Source: Nostoc sp. GT001 (GTDB taxonomy: Bacteria > Cyanobacteriota > Cyanobacteriia > Cyanobacteriales > Nostocaceae). From it: 35,350 nucleotides of DNA. Numbering within the stretch: the stretch's first letter is position 1; every line of letters begins with the position of its first letter. The notes beneath the pieces were generated by a model. That model saw only the letters and a list, made by a program, of their open reading frames with translations. It was not told the origin of the DNA and did no database searches. Location: the NCBI RefSeq assembly GCF_030382115.1, contig NZ_JAUDRJ010000003.1, positions 4,776,361 to 4,811,710 of the forward strand, written 5' to 3'. This document shows positions 17,606 to 25,091 of this stretch, one piece after another. A program made the position numbers and the translations under genes.

Positions 17606-17890
17606 CGATCGCCTGCGCCCTTGCTTGTCAAAACTATTGCAAGGCTAAGGCACTCACTTTCACTTTTGAGGGTTTGTAGTAAGCACTTCAGTGCTGAGAA
17701 AATAAAGACTAAAGTCCTTACTACAAACTTGCTTACCTATCAATTTAAACTTGAAAAACTACTACCTTCAAATCATTCTTTTCGACTATTGTTTGCGTAA
17801 GTCCTGTTCTTCAGATCCCCGACTTCTTGAAGAAGTCGGGGATCTAGCAGCCCCGCAAAATTAATGCGATGAACCACTACCTCAAAATCA
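17606..17890. repeat. repeat-filled gap between convergent genes
   Basis: No gene. It holds a foldback element (17672-17728: GTTTGTAGTAAG against CTTACTACAAAC), a first copy of a 53-bp direct repeat (17757-17809), and a 15-bp palindrome AGATCCCCGACTTCT...(17813-17845) identical in its arms to the centre of the element at 9364-9396. Confidence 0.7.
17813..17845. repeat. perfect palindrome shared with 9364-9396
   Basis: The 15-bp arms 17813-17827 and 17831-17845 surround a TGA loop. The arms are the same bases as at 9364-9396, where the loop is CGA. It could fold as a terminator between the two convergent genes. Confidence 0.75.
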
Positions 17891-17924
17891 TTATTTTCGA
17901 CTATTGTTTGCGTAAGTCCTGTTC
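17872..17924. repeat. second copy of 53-bp direct repeat, overlapping a gene end
   Basis: Differs from 17757-17809 at four of 53 positions. This copy contains the last codons and stop of the desaturase-dehydrogenase gene. Confidence 0.75.
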
Positions 17925-19168
17925 ACTTTTGCTGTCCGGCTGAAGACTCGATAGTATAGTGACGTACTAGTTTCCTTTAAGGGAAACAGCAGATAGGTGA
18001 GAGGATTTATTGCCACAATAATATTTCGGAAGTCGCGCCGTGCCAAAAATAAGATCGCACGAGCAACTTGCTGTGCAGACATCACTCCATAAGGATTCAG
18101 TTGACTCTTAAACGGGCCAAGAATTAACTTGCGAATTACACAATCCCCATTCAAACGCTTGAGTGTAACAATATCTCCTAGCGCTCTTTTGCTGAGTTCA
18201 TAAAGCGGACTCAGTGCTGGAGAAACTTCAGCCTCAGAAGTGTTTACCCAAATTTCCTTCGTTGCTTTTGCTTGTGGGCCTGTTACAGTTGTCAAAAATA
18301 TATCTATCAACCGCAATGCTGAAAAGGTATTCACTTCATAAGAGGAATTGATAGCTTCCGATGTACGGCTGGCGTAGACATTGACTCCGTGATTGATAAT
18401 TAAAATATCTACTTTCTCTAAACTCTCCTTCAGATTGGCTTCGTTGCCCAACTGCCAGGAAACCACCTTTACCCCAACTTGCTCGACTAATTTTTCTGGA
18501 TTAGTGGTTAATGCCACGACTTTAGCATTATTCTTGACAAGTTCAGCCGCCAACGCTTGCCCCAACGCTCCTGATGCTCCGGTTAAAGCGATGGTTTTAC
18601 CTTTGAGAGACAGTCCTGTACCCAGAATTTTATCCACTAGAGGAAAGACACCACTGTAGTAAGCGTTGACATCATCAAAATGATGCCGCCAATGGTAAGA
18701 CCGATTCACCCACCAAATAGATGGTATTGTCTCTAAAGGGCCGGGTAGGTGGTTGTAATCCGTATCAATTTTTCCCTGAAAATATCGCACAGACGCGCCA
18801 TACAAAAAGGTACAACCATAAGCTACGCCCAGCCATAACCCCATTTGCTGGACAATTAAAGCAACGACTACCAATACCACCAGCAATAGACTCGATTCTA
18901 AAATGTCGTGATAAAGCTGGGATTCTTGGTAAATTTTTAGGGAAACTATCGATAAATCCCGGCGATAAGCCATGTGGTGCTTGTTGTGCCATTTAGCAAG
19001 CCAATTGACTTGGTGACACAAAGCATGGTAACTATCTCTCAATATCTCAGCAAGTAAAAGTGAGAAGAGTGCCCAACTAGCAAACTCTAAGCTGGCATTT
19101 AGCCAAACCCAATTAATTTGTAAGCTTGTCTCAATTCCCATCAAGTTTTCAGCTAGCATTTTTATCAT
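17891..19168 (-). CDS. desaturase/hydroxylase fused to short-chain dehydrogenase
   Basis: 425 residues, two enzymes in one chain. The N-terminal half (1-180) is a membrane di-iron oxygenase of the sterol desaturase/fatty-acid hydroxylase type. Its histidine boxes are HALCH (48-52), HNKHH (61-65) and HWRHH (159-163), with helices at about 28-44 and 93-128. The C-terminal half (about 187-400) is a Rossmann SDR: TGASGALGQ (196-204), NHG (259-261), and Y323-x3-K327 in YELSKRAL. It could hydroxylate or desaturate a lipid and then oxidise or reduce the product. The substrate is unknown. This fusion is recurrent in cyanobacteria, as far as I recall. The last residues (YANNSRK) lie inside a direct repeat also present at 17757. 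Confidence 0.9.
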   Translation of the reverse strand: MIKMLAENLMGIETSLQINWVWLNASLEFASWALFSLLLAEILRDSYHALCHQVNWLAKWHNKHHMAYRRDLSIVSLKIYQESQLYHDILESSLLLVVLVVVALIVQQMGLWLGVAYGCTFLYGASVRYFQGKIDTDYNHLPGPLETIPSIWWVNRSYHWRHHFDDVNAYYSGVFPLVDKILGTGLSLKGKTIALTGASGALGQALAAELVKNNAKVVALTTNPEKLVEQVGVKVVSWQLGNEANLKESLEKVDILIINHGVNVYASRTSEAINSSYEVNTFSALRLIDIFLTTVTGPQAKATKEIWVNTSEAEVSPALSPLYELSKRALGDIVTLKRLNGDCVIRKLILGPFKSQLNPYGVMSAQQVARAILFLARRDFRNIIVAINPLTYLLFPLKETSTSLYYRVFSRTAKVNRTYANNSRK

Positions 19169-19311
19169 GTTTGTCTATACTCGTTTTTCTTAATCATTCT
19201 TCATGATCTGATAAAGGTGCGTTCAGGTCGAGTTTAGAGCAAATTAAAATTAAAGGGAATGGGGAGTAGAGAGTGGGGGACAAGGAGAAATAAGCAATGC
19301 CCAATTACGAA

Positions 19312-20259
19312 TTACGGATTAGTTAAGATATTCCAGTTGACTTTTAGATAGCCAGGTTCAATGTGAGTAAAGTGTTTGCTCAATTGCTGATGTGCTTTTG
19401 GTAGCGCGTGGAACGGAATTGATGCATACAAATGATGCTCTGCATGAAATGGCATATTCCACATAAAAAATCGTACAGGCCAAAGTGTGAGCGTTGTGCG
19501 GGTATTGGTGAGCAGATTTGCATCAAGAGTGCAACCTGTATGTTCTGCTAGCAGAATAAACCGGAGAATCGGTTGACCGACAAGTAGGGGAAGCAGCCAA
19601 TAGAGGATAAACCAAGGCTGATTAGCTACAATTGAAAGAGCGATCGCACCTGCATAAATACCTAGTTGCCAACGTGTAGAATGAATAACTTCGACTCGTG
19701 CTGCTTCTGGCACAAATGGAAAATTGTCAAATTGACCAGTCGCAACTTGAAAATGCCCGCTTATTTTACCCCACCACCACGGTAAACCGCTAATTATCAA
19801 CAAGTATTTGCCGAGATTGCTCGGTTTGGGATCGGTCAATTCTGGATCTTTGTCAGGAACGCGAGTGTAACGGTGATGCCATTTATGATAGCGGCGAAAA
19901 AATGTGCTGTTATAAAATGAAAGTAAGCCGGAAAACCAAGCTACAAAATCATTCAAACGATTGTTAGCGAAAGCCGTTCTGTGAACGCATTCATGCATCG
20001 GTGCAAACATCGCAGCCAGACTGAAGCCGTAGATTAACAGTGCTGGTATAGCCACCGACCAATTACCAAAGTTTGTTGCCCATAGGTAGCCACTGCAACC
20101 CATGACTGTAAGGTGCAAAATCAGTTGAACTAGTCCTTTGCTATTGGAGCGATCGTTTAGAAGACTTAATTCTTGTACACTGAGAATTTTACAGATATTT
20201 TGCTCTTTATCAGCTTTGTGTTCTAATAATTCAGATTGAATAATTGCGTCATTAGACAT
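19312..20259 (-). CDS. membrane fatty-acid desaturase family protein
   Basis: 315 residues with the three histidine boxes of the FA_desaturase family: HECVH (89-93), HKWHH (125-129) and HAEHH (272-276), plus AEHTG at 239-243. Helices lie at about 43-60, 66-88, 105-120 and 205-236. The protein should be a di-iron, oxygen-dependent desaturase or hydroxylase of acyl lipids, fatty alcohols or carotenoid-like substrates in the membrane; which one cannot be told. It lies upstream of the fusion enzyme on the same strand, with 143 bp between. Co-transcription is possible but unproven. The overall length is close to that of short cyanobacterial desaturases. Confidence 0.88.
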   Translation of the reverse strand: MSNDAIIQSELLEHKADKEQNICKILSVQELSLLNDRSNSKGLVQLILHLTVMGCSGYLWATNFGNWSVAIPALLIYGFSLAAMFAPMHECVHRTAFANNRLNDFVAWFSGLLSFYNSTFFRRYHKWHHRYTRVPDKDPELTDPKPSNLGKYLLIISGLPWWWGKISGHFQVATGQFDNFPFVPEAARVEVIHSTRWQLGIYAGAIALSIVANQPWFILYWLLPLLVGQPILRFILLAEHTGCTLDANLLTNTRTTLTLWPVRFFMWNMPFHAEHHLYASIPFHALPKAHQQLSKHFTHIEPGYLKVNWNILTNP

Positions 20260-20346
20260 AATTTTAAGGAGATTGGCGTAAACAGCTGCGCGTGTGTTCC
20301 TTTGTGAGTCTTGAATTCTAATGTAATTTTAATAGAGACTCGAAAT

Positions 20347-20555
20347 TTAGCTGACCACACTAGCGCAAAAAATTTGTTCTGCGGTTAAATTCAATTCTGG
20401 GAAAGTTGGTGATTGGATACGGTCATTACCTCGAAATTTATTAATTAGATACTCACCTTCTTCCAAACAGCAAATTAAGAATGTCGTTGTGGGTTGTCTG
20501 GGTATTGAGCAACAAATTCATCGAATGTAACTAGTTTGCGTAAGGCTTGAGTCAT
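20347..20555 (-). pseudogene. Uma2-family (DUF820) nuclease remnant
   Basis: A start at 20555 reads MTQALRKLVTFDEFVAQYPD then runs to a stop (NPQRHS, stop). A second frame, 20347-20475, reads CLEEGEYLINKFRGNDRIQS followed by PTFPELNLTAEQIFCASVVS and a stop. The first piece is the typical N-terminus and the second the typical C-terminus of Uma2-family proteins (restriction-endonuclease-like fold). The central ~110 residues with the catalytic D/E-x-K are deleted, and the two ends are out of frame. It is clearly dead. Such genes are numerous in Nostoc-type genomes. Confidence 0.75.
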
Positions 20556-20701
20556 GGTTTTATTCCTCAAAGCAAAACTGATATCGCAATCTTAAATCAA
20601 TTGTGACAAAGAAGCTCCCCGACTTTTTTGATCCTCGCGATCGCACCAAGCACCCAACCCAGGCGATCGCAATTATAGTAAAGTTAAGCAAGTTAAAAAT
20701 T

Positions 20702-20963
20702 AACTTCTGCCTTCACGTTTCGGTGTTTCGCGCAGCCTGTAGCAGGTTCCGTCTTCCCTGCAAGAACTTCTGCCTTCACGTTTCGGTGTTTCGCGCAGCC
20801 TGTAGCAGGTTCCGTCTTCCCTGTAAGAACTTCTGCCTTCACGTTTCGGTGTTTTGCGCAGCCTGTAGCAACTTCTACCTTCACGTTTCGGTGTTTTGCG
20901 CAGCCTGTAGCAACTTTTGCCTTCACGTTTCGGTGTTTTGCACAGTCTGTAGCAACTTTTGCC
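20702..20963. repeat. tandem repeat, 63-bp and 42-bp units
   Basis: Six starts of the motif AACTTYTRCC fall at 20702, 20765, 20828, 20870, 20912 and 20954; the last copy is cut after AACTTTTGCC. The spacing is 63, 63, 42, 42 and 42 bp. The 63-bp unit equals the 42-bp unit plus 21 bp (GGTTCCGTCTTCCCTGCAAG region). Every period is a multiple of 21, so both strands can be read without stops (for example ATGCAKHRNVKAEV on the minus strand). Coding is not supported: there is no good start and the composition is identical to a nucleotide repeat. Confidence 0.85.
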
Positions 20964-20968
20964 TATAT

Positions 20969-21012
20969 CAAAAGCCCCCTACAGTTTTAGAATAACTTGT
21001 AGGGAGCTTTTG
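20969..21012 (-). terminator. hairpin downstream of the MbtH-like gene
   Basis: CAAAAGCCCCCTACA (20969-20983) pairs with TGTAGGGAGCTTTTG (20998-21012) with one mismatch. It lies 47 bp after the MbtH-like stop and is placed to end that transcript. Confidence 0.7.
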
Positions 21013-21058
21013 TTAGTTTGTAAATGGGTTGTAAGGATAGAACTAGCTAGGAAATGCG

Positions 21059-21292
21059 CTAAGACTGGTTACGAGCAGCTTCTTCCATTTTCTTGCGAAG
21101 GCTAAGTGGTCTCATATCAGTCCAAACTTCTTCGATGTAAGCCAGACATTCTGCTTTTGAGCCAGTTTTGCCAGCATCCCGCCAACCAAGGGGATTCTCT
21201 CGTTCAGCTGGCCATATTGAATACTGCTCCTCATGATTTACTACAACTTTGTAAATTGTATTATCTACAGTTTCACCACTATTTATTGCCAT
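21059..21292 (-). CDS. MbtH-like protein
   Basis: 77 residues from the ATG at 21292-21290 (TTG at 21304 in frame). It carries the full MbtH pattern: [48 protein letters not shown]. MbtH-like proteins bind and activate adenylation domains of non-ribosomal peptide synthetases in the cytosol (family knowledge). No NRPS gene is in this window, so this is an orphan copy. The frame stays open upstream of the start and, across a single TGA at 21343-21341, reaches a signal peptide starting at 21409. No strong ribosome binding site precedes 21292 or 21304, so whether the cytosolic form is made is uncertain. Confidence 0.88.
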   Translation of the reverse strand: MAINSGETVDNTIYKVVVNHEEQYSIWPAERENPLGWRDAGKTGSKAECLAYIEEVWTDMRPLSLRKKMEEAARNQS

Positions 21293-21409
21293 CAGCGTAT
21301 TCAAACTGCTGAAATTAAAAGCAAAAGCAGGGGTTGGAATTCACGAAAAGACAAGAGAGAAAACGAGAGTAGCCACAGCTACTAACTTAATAATTGTATT
21401 TTTCATCAT
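21293..21409 (-). pseudogene. signal-peptide-like 5' extension of the MbtH frame, interrupted by TGA
   Basis: From two adjacent ATGs at 21409 and 21406 (GTAGG just before) the sequence reads MMKNTIIKLVAVATLVFSLV then FS and a TGA (21343-21341). Without a frame change it continues [20 protein letters not shown] into the MbtH domain. The pieces together form a classical signal peptide: basic start, hydrophobic core, A-F-A cleavage motif. One base change would restore a 117-codon exported MbtH-like protein. It could be a recent nonsense mutation, a sequence error, or a remnant fusion. Confidence 0.7.
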
Positions 21410-21560
21410 CCTACTTTTTGTGTGTTTTTATTGATACTGGAATACTTGATGTTATATTCTGACTTTCATAATGCAAATGCAAGGACAGATAAGACAATTA
21501 AGACAGTTAAGCAAATATTTAATAAAGGCTTAATAAAAAAATTCTATTTTCCCCAGAATG

Positions 21561-21712
21561 ATATCAGGTTCGGTTAAATACTTATAATATCTGTAGGTTG
21601 GGTTGAGGAACGAAACCCAACGCTTGATCCTTGTTCATGTTGGGTTTTACTGCCGTTCAACCCAACCTACATTGATAAGTTTATATTATAAGTAATCACC
21701 CGAACTTGATAT
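21561..21712. mobile_element. MITE-like foldback element
   Basis: The ends ATATCAGGTTCGG...ACTTATAATAT (from 21561) and ATATTATAAGT...CCGAACTTGATAT (to 21712) are 30-bp inverted repeats with a few mismatches. Inside, TGTAGGTTGGGTTGA pairs with TCAACCCAACCTACA. GAAT flanks both sides (21556-21559 and 21713-21716), a possible target duplication. It is non-coding. Confidence 0.75.
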
Positions 21713-21726
21713 GAATCGTTAAAACA

Positions 21727-21764
21727 CGACTGAACAAATGAACCAAGCGTTATTTGTTCAGTCG
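21727..21764 (-). terminator. terminator of the RND operon
   Basis: CGACTGAACAAAT (21727-21739) and ATTTGTTCAGTCG (21752-21764) form a perfect 13-bp stem with a 12-nt loop. On the minus strand it is followed by TGTTTT. It begins 9 bp after the RND stop codon. Confidence 0.85.
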
Positions 21765-21772
21765 GGGGAGTT

Positions 21773-24700
21773 TCAAATTGGCTGTTTGCGCCAGTTGCGT
21801 TTTTTCAGCTTGGTTTGCCAAGACTCCATGTAGGTGTAGAAAACGGGCGTCAAATAAAGTGTGAGAAACTGCGAGAACACTAACCCCCCAACTACAGCTA
21901 AACCAAGGGGACGGCGTGTATCTGCTCCGGCTCCTAAACCAAGGGCGATGGGTAGCGTACCCATAAGTGCTGCCATTGTCGTCATCATAATTGGACGGAA
22001 TCTCACTAAGCAGGCTTCATAGATAGCTTCATAGGGGGTTTTACCGTTTTGACGAGCAATAATCGCAAAGTCAACCATCATGATCCCGTTTTTCTTCACA
22101 ATCCCAACTAGCAGGATAATGCCGACGAAGGCGTAAATATTCAAGTCAACTTGAAACAGCAACAGGGTTAGTATTGCTCCAAATCCAGCAGAGGGTAAGC
22201 TAGAAAGGATTGTTAGCGGGTGAATGAAGTTCTCGTAGAGAATCCCCAACACGATATAAATCACCAAAATAGCCACTAGTAGTAGCAATCCTAAACCCTG
22301 AATTGAAGATTGGAATGCTTGCGCCGAACCTTGGAAAGCTGTACTAATAGTAGGCGGCAGTGTTTGACGGGCGAGTTGCTCAATTTTCCCAGTGACGTTA
22401 CCCAGTGAAACTCCTGGCTTGAGGTTAAAGGAGAAGGTGACAGATGCTAGTTGCCCTTTGTGGTTTATAGTCAGCGGCCCCACATCTTTGCTCAAGGTTG
22501 CGACAGCGTTAAGAGGTACAAGTTGTCCGCTAGGGGCACGAACTGAGAGTAAATCTAGGGCGTTGGCATTTTGCTGATATTTTGGTTCCACGCCCATAAT
22601 TACTTGGTATTGGCTATCGGGGGCGTAGATGGTAGAAACTTGGCGAGTACCATAAGCATTACTCAGGGCAGTTTCGATTTGATTGGCGGTTAAACCTAGA
22701 GCCGAAGCTTGGTTACGGTTGATGTCTACTTTGACTTGGGGGTTCTTGATTTGCAAATCGCTGTTGACATCTTGTAAATCTGAGAGCGATCGCAATTTCT
22801 CTTCTAAAGCTGGAGCATACTGGTAAAGTTCCTGAATATTGGGAGTTTGTAGAGTAAATTGATACTGCGCTTTTGTCTGTTGTCCACCCACATTGATGGC
22901 TGGGGGATTTTGTAAGAATACCTTAATTCCAGGCACAACTGATAACTTCGGTCGGAGTTCCTGGACAACTTCATCAGCGCTGAGACGGCGCTTATGGCGA
23001 GGCTTGAGTTCAATTAAAAGTCGTCCTGCGTTAGCAGAAGCATTTGGCCCGCCAGCCCCGACACTAGAGTTGATAGAATCGACATTCGGATCGCGATAAG
23101 CGATCGCAGCTACAGCCTGTTGATGTTTTACCATCTCATCAAAGGATATATCTTCTGATGCCTGAGTAGTTGCCGTAATTTGTCCGACATCTGCGTTGGG
23201 AACAAACCCTTTAGGCACAATGATAAATAGATACACTGTCGCTACAAGAATCGCTCCCGAAATCACCATCGTTGTGCGGTGATACTTGAGTGATTTCTTC
23301 AGACTCCAATCGTATCCGCCCAATATCACATTAAAAATATTTTCTGAAAAGTTATAAAGACGACGGTTGAAATTTTTGATTCGGGACTGAAGACTAGGTG
23401 CTGGGGAAGGTGGAGCCTCCTCTGGGGATAAGGAATTAGAGACTGGAGACTGAGAATTAAGAATTTCTTCCATACTCATCTGCTCCCCTACTCCCACGCT
23501 CCCCTGCTCCCTCTCACTCTCTTCCTCATGATGAGGTGGACTCAAGAATCTGGAACACAGCATTGGCGTTAAGCTGAGGGAAATTACGCCAGATACCAAG
23601 ATTGCAACGCTAATAGTCACAGCAAACTCGCGGAACAGTCGCCCCAGAATGCCTTCCATGAAAAGTATCGGGATAAATACTGCTACTAAAGAAATGGTCA
23701 TAGATAAAATTGTGAAACCAATTTCTTTAGAACCATTTAGGGCTGCTTCCATACGGCTTTCACCCATTTCCATGTGGCGGACAATATTCTCCAGCATGAC
23801 TACGGCATCATCAACTACGAAACCGACTGAAAGAGTCAACGCCATCAGTGACAAGTTATCGAGGGAGAAGCCTAGCAACAGCATAACCCCAAAAGTCGCT
23901 ACGATCGAAAGCGGCACTGCCAAACTGGGAATGACTGTTGCAGAGATATTGCGGAGAAACAGAAAGATTACCAACACCACCAGAGCGATAGTGAGTAACA
24001 GCGTGAATTGTACATCATCCACCGACTCGCGAATTGACTGGGAGCGATCGTAGAGAATATCCATGTTCACAGCCGCCGGAATCTGTGTCCGAAAGGTGGG
24101 TAACAGTTTCTTGATTGCATCCACTACTTGAACAGTATTAGTTCCCGGTTGCCGCTGAATTGCCAAAACGATCGCCCGCACGCCAGAATTTTGGACTTTA
24201 GATTGCGACTTCTCCCCTGCTCCCCTACTCTCCTTCTTGACAGGAAAATACCAACTTGCAATCTTATCATTTTCCACGCTGTCCAGAACTTGACCTAGTT
24301 CACCTAACTGCACTGGTGCGCCGTTTTGATAAGCCACATTTAGGGAGCGATAGCTGGCGGCATCGTTGAGTTGACCATTTGCTTGGATGGTAGAATTCTG
24401 CTGCTTACCGTAAAGTGTCCCAGTAGGTAGATTGACATTTCCGTTAGCGATCGCAGTTGCTACTTCATCAATTCCTATTCCCTTTACACTAAGTGATTCG
24501 GGGTCAAGCTGAATTCGTACCGCATACTTTTGAGAACCAAAAACCTGCACTTGCGCCACCCCATCTACCATTGATAGACGTTGTGCCAGCAATGTCTCAG
24601 CATACTTATCTACAGTTGACAGAGGCAAAATAGACGAATTCAGGGAGATATAAAGCACTGGTTGATCCGCCGGATTTACCTTTCGATAAGATGGCGGATT

Positions 24701-25072
24701 AGGCATATTCGTAGGCAACTGCTTCGCTGCCTTAGAAATAGCAGATTGCACATCTTGGGCTGCCCCGTCTATATCCCGATTTAGGTCAAATTGCAGCGTA
24801 ATCTGCGCACTACCCAAAGAACTGGTAGAGTTCATCGAACTCACTCCCGCGATGCTAGAAAACTGCTGCTCTAAGGGAGTTGCAACTGAGGCAGCCATCG
24901 TTTCGGGACTAGCTCCGGGCAGATTAGCTGTTACCTGGAGTGTTGGATAATCTACATTGGGTAAGTCGCTAACGGGTAGCTGTTGGTAAGCGATCAGCCC
25001 AAATATCAAAATGCCAACCATAACTAGAGTCGTCATGATTGGACGCCGGATAAATAGCTCGGAAATGTTCAT
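21773..25072 (-). CDS. RND-family multidrug efflux pump, AcrB/MdtBC-like
   Basis: 1099 residues, twelve-helix HAE-1-type pump. It starts MNISELFIRRPIMTTLVM. The proton-relay aspartates are in SVGFVVDDAVVMLENIVRHM (helix 4), and the lysine of helix 10 is in GIVKKNGIMMVDFAI. Both large porter loops are present, for example GVAQVQVFGSQKYAVRIQLD and DLQDVNSDLQIKNPQVKVD. It works with the adaptor gene 19 bp upstream and an outer-membrane channel encoded elsewhere. It is slightly longer than usual because two segments look like inserted repeat-derived peptide: residues about 279-297 (ESRGAGEKSQ) and about 513-563 (EREQGSVGVGEQ) in the cytosolic loop between helices 6 and 7. Confidence 0.96.
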   Translation of the reverse strand: MNISELFIRRPIMTTLVMVGILIFGLIAYQQLPVSDLPNVDYPTLQVTANLPGASPETMAASVATPLEQQFSSIAGVSSMNSTSSLGSAQITLQFDLNRDIDGAAQDVQSAISKAAKQLPTNMPNPPSYRKVNPADQPVLYISLNSSILPLSTVDKYAETLLAQRLSMVDGVAQVQVFGSQKYAVRIQLDPESLSVKGIGIDEVATAIANGNVNLPTGTLYGKQQNSTIQANGQLNDAASYRSLNVAYQNGAPVQLGELGQVLDSVENDKIASWYFPVKKESRGAGEKSQSKVQNSGVRAIVLAIQRQPGTNTVQVVDAIKKLLPTFRTQIPAAVNMDILYDRSQSIRESVDDVQFTLLLTIALVVLVIFLFLRNISATVIPSLAVPLSIVATFGVMLLLGFSLDNLSLMALTLSVGFVVDDAVVMLENIVRHMEMGESRMEAALNGSKEIGFTILSMTISLVAVFIPILFMEGILGRLFREFAVTISVAILVSGVISLSLTPMLCSRFLSPPHHEEESEREQGSVGVGEQMSMEEILNSQSPVSNSLSPEEAPPSPAPSLQSRIKNFNRRLYNFSENIFNVILGGYDWSLKKSLKYHRTTMVISGAILVATVYLFIIVPKGFVPNADVGQITATTQASEDISFDEMVKHQQAVAAIAYRDPNVDSINSSVGAGGPNASANAGRLLIELKPRHKRRLSADEVVQELRPKLSVVPGIKVFLQNPPAINVGGQQTKAQYQFTLQTPNIQELYQYAPALEEKLRSLSDLQDVNSDLQIKNPQVKVDINRNQASALGLTANQIETALSNAYGTRQVSTIYAPDSQYQVIMGVEPKYQQNANALDLLSVRAPSGQLVPLNAVATLSKDVGPLTINHKGQLASVTFSFNLKPGVSLGNVTGKIEQLARQTLPPTISTAFQGSAQAFQSSIQGLGLLLLVAILVIYIVLGILYENFIHPLTILSSLPSAGFGAILTLLLFQVDLNIYAFVGIILLVGIVKKNGIMMVDFAIIARQNGKTPYEAIYEACLVRFRPIMMTTMAALMGTLPIALGLGAGADTRRPLGLAVVGGLVFSQFLTLYLTPVFYTYMESWQTKLKKRNWRKQPI

Positions 25073-25091
25073 CTTAGTAGTTGGTCATTTG

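Noticed and set aside
20702..20963. Possible CRISPR array
   Set aside because: Units are direct tandem copies without unique spacers, with variable 63/42-bp periods, and no cas gene is present.
20603..20995. A 130-codon plus-strand frame and a 77-codon minus-strand frame across the tandem repeat
   Set aside because: Both are open only because the repeat period is a multiple of 21. Starts are poor and no family is recognised.
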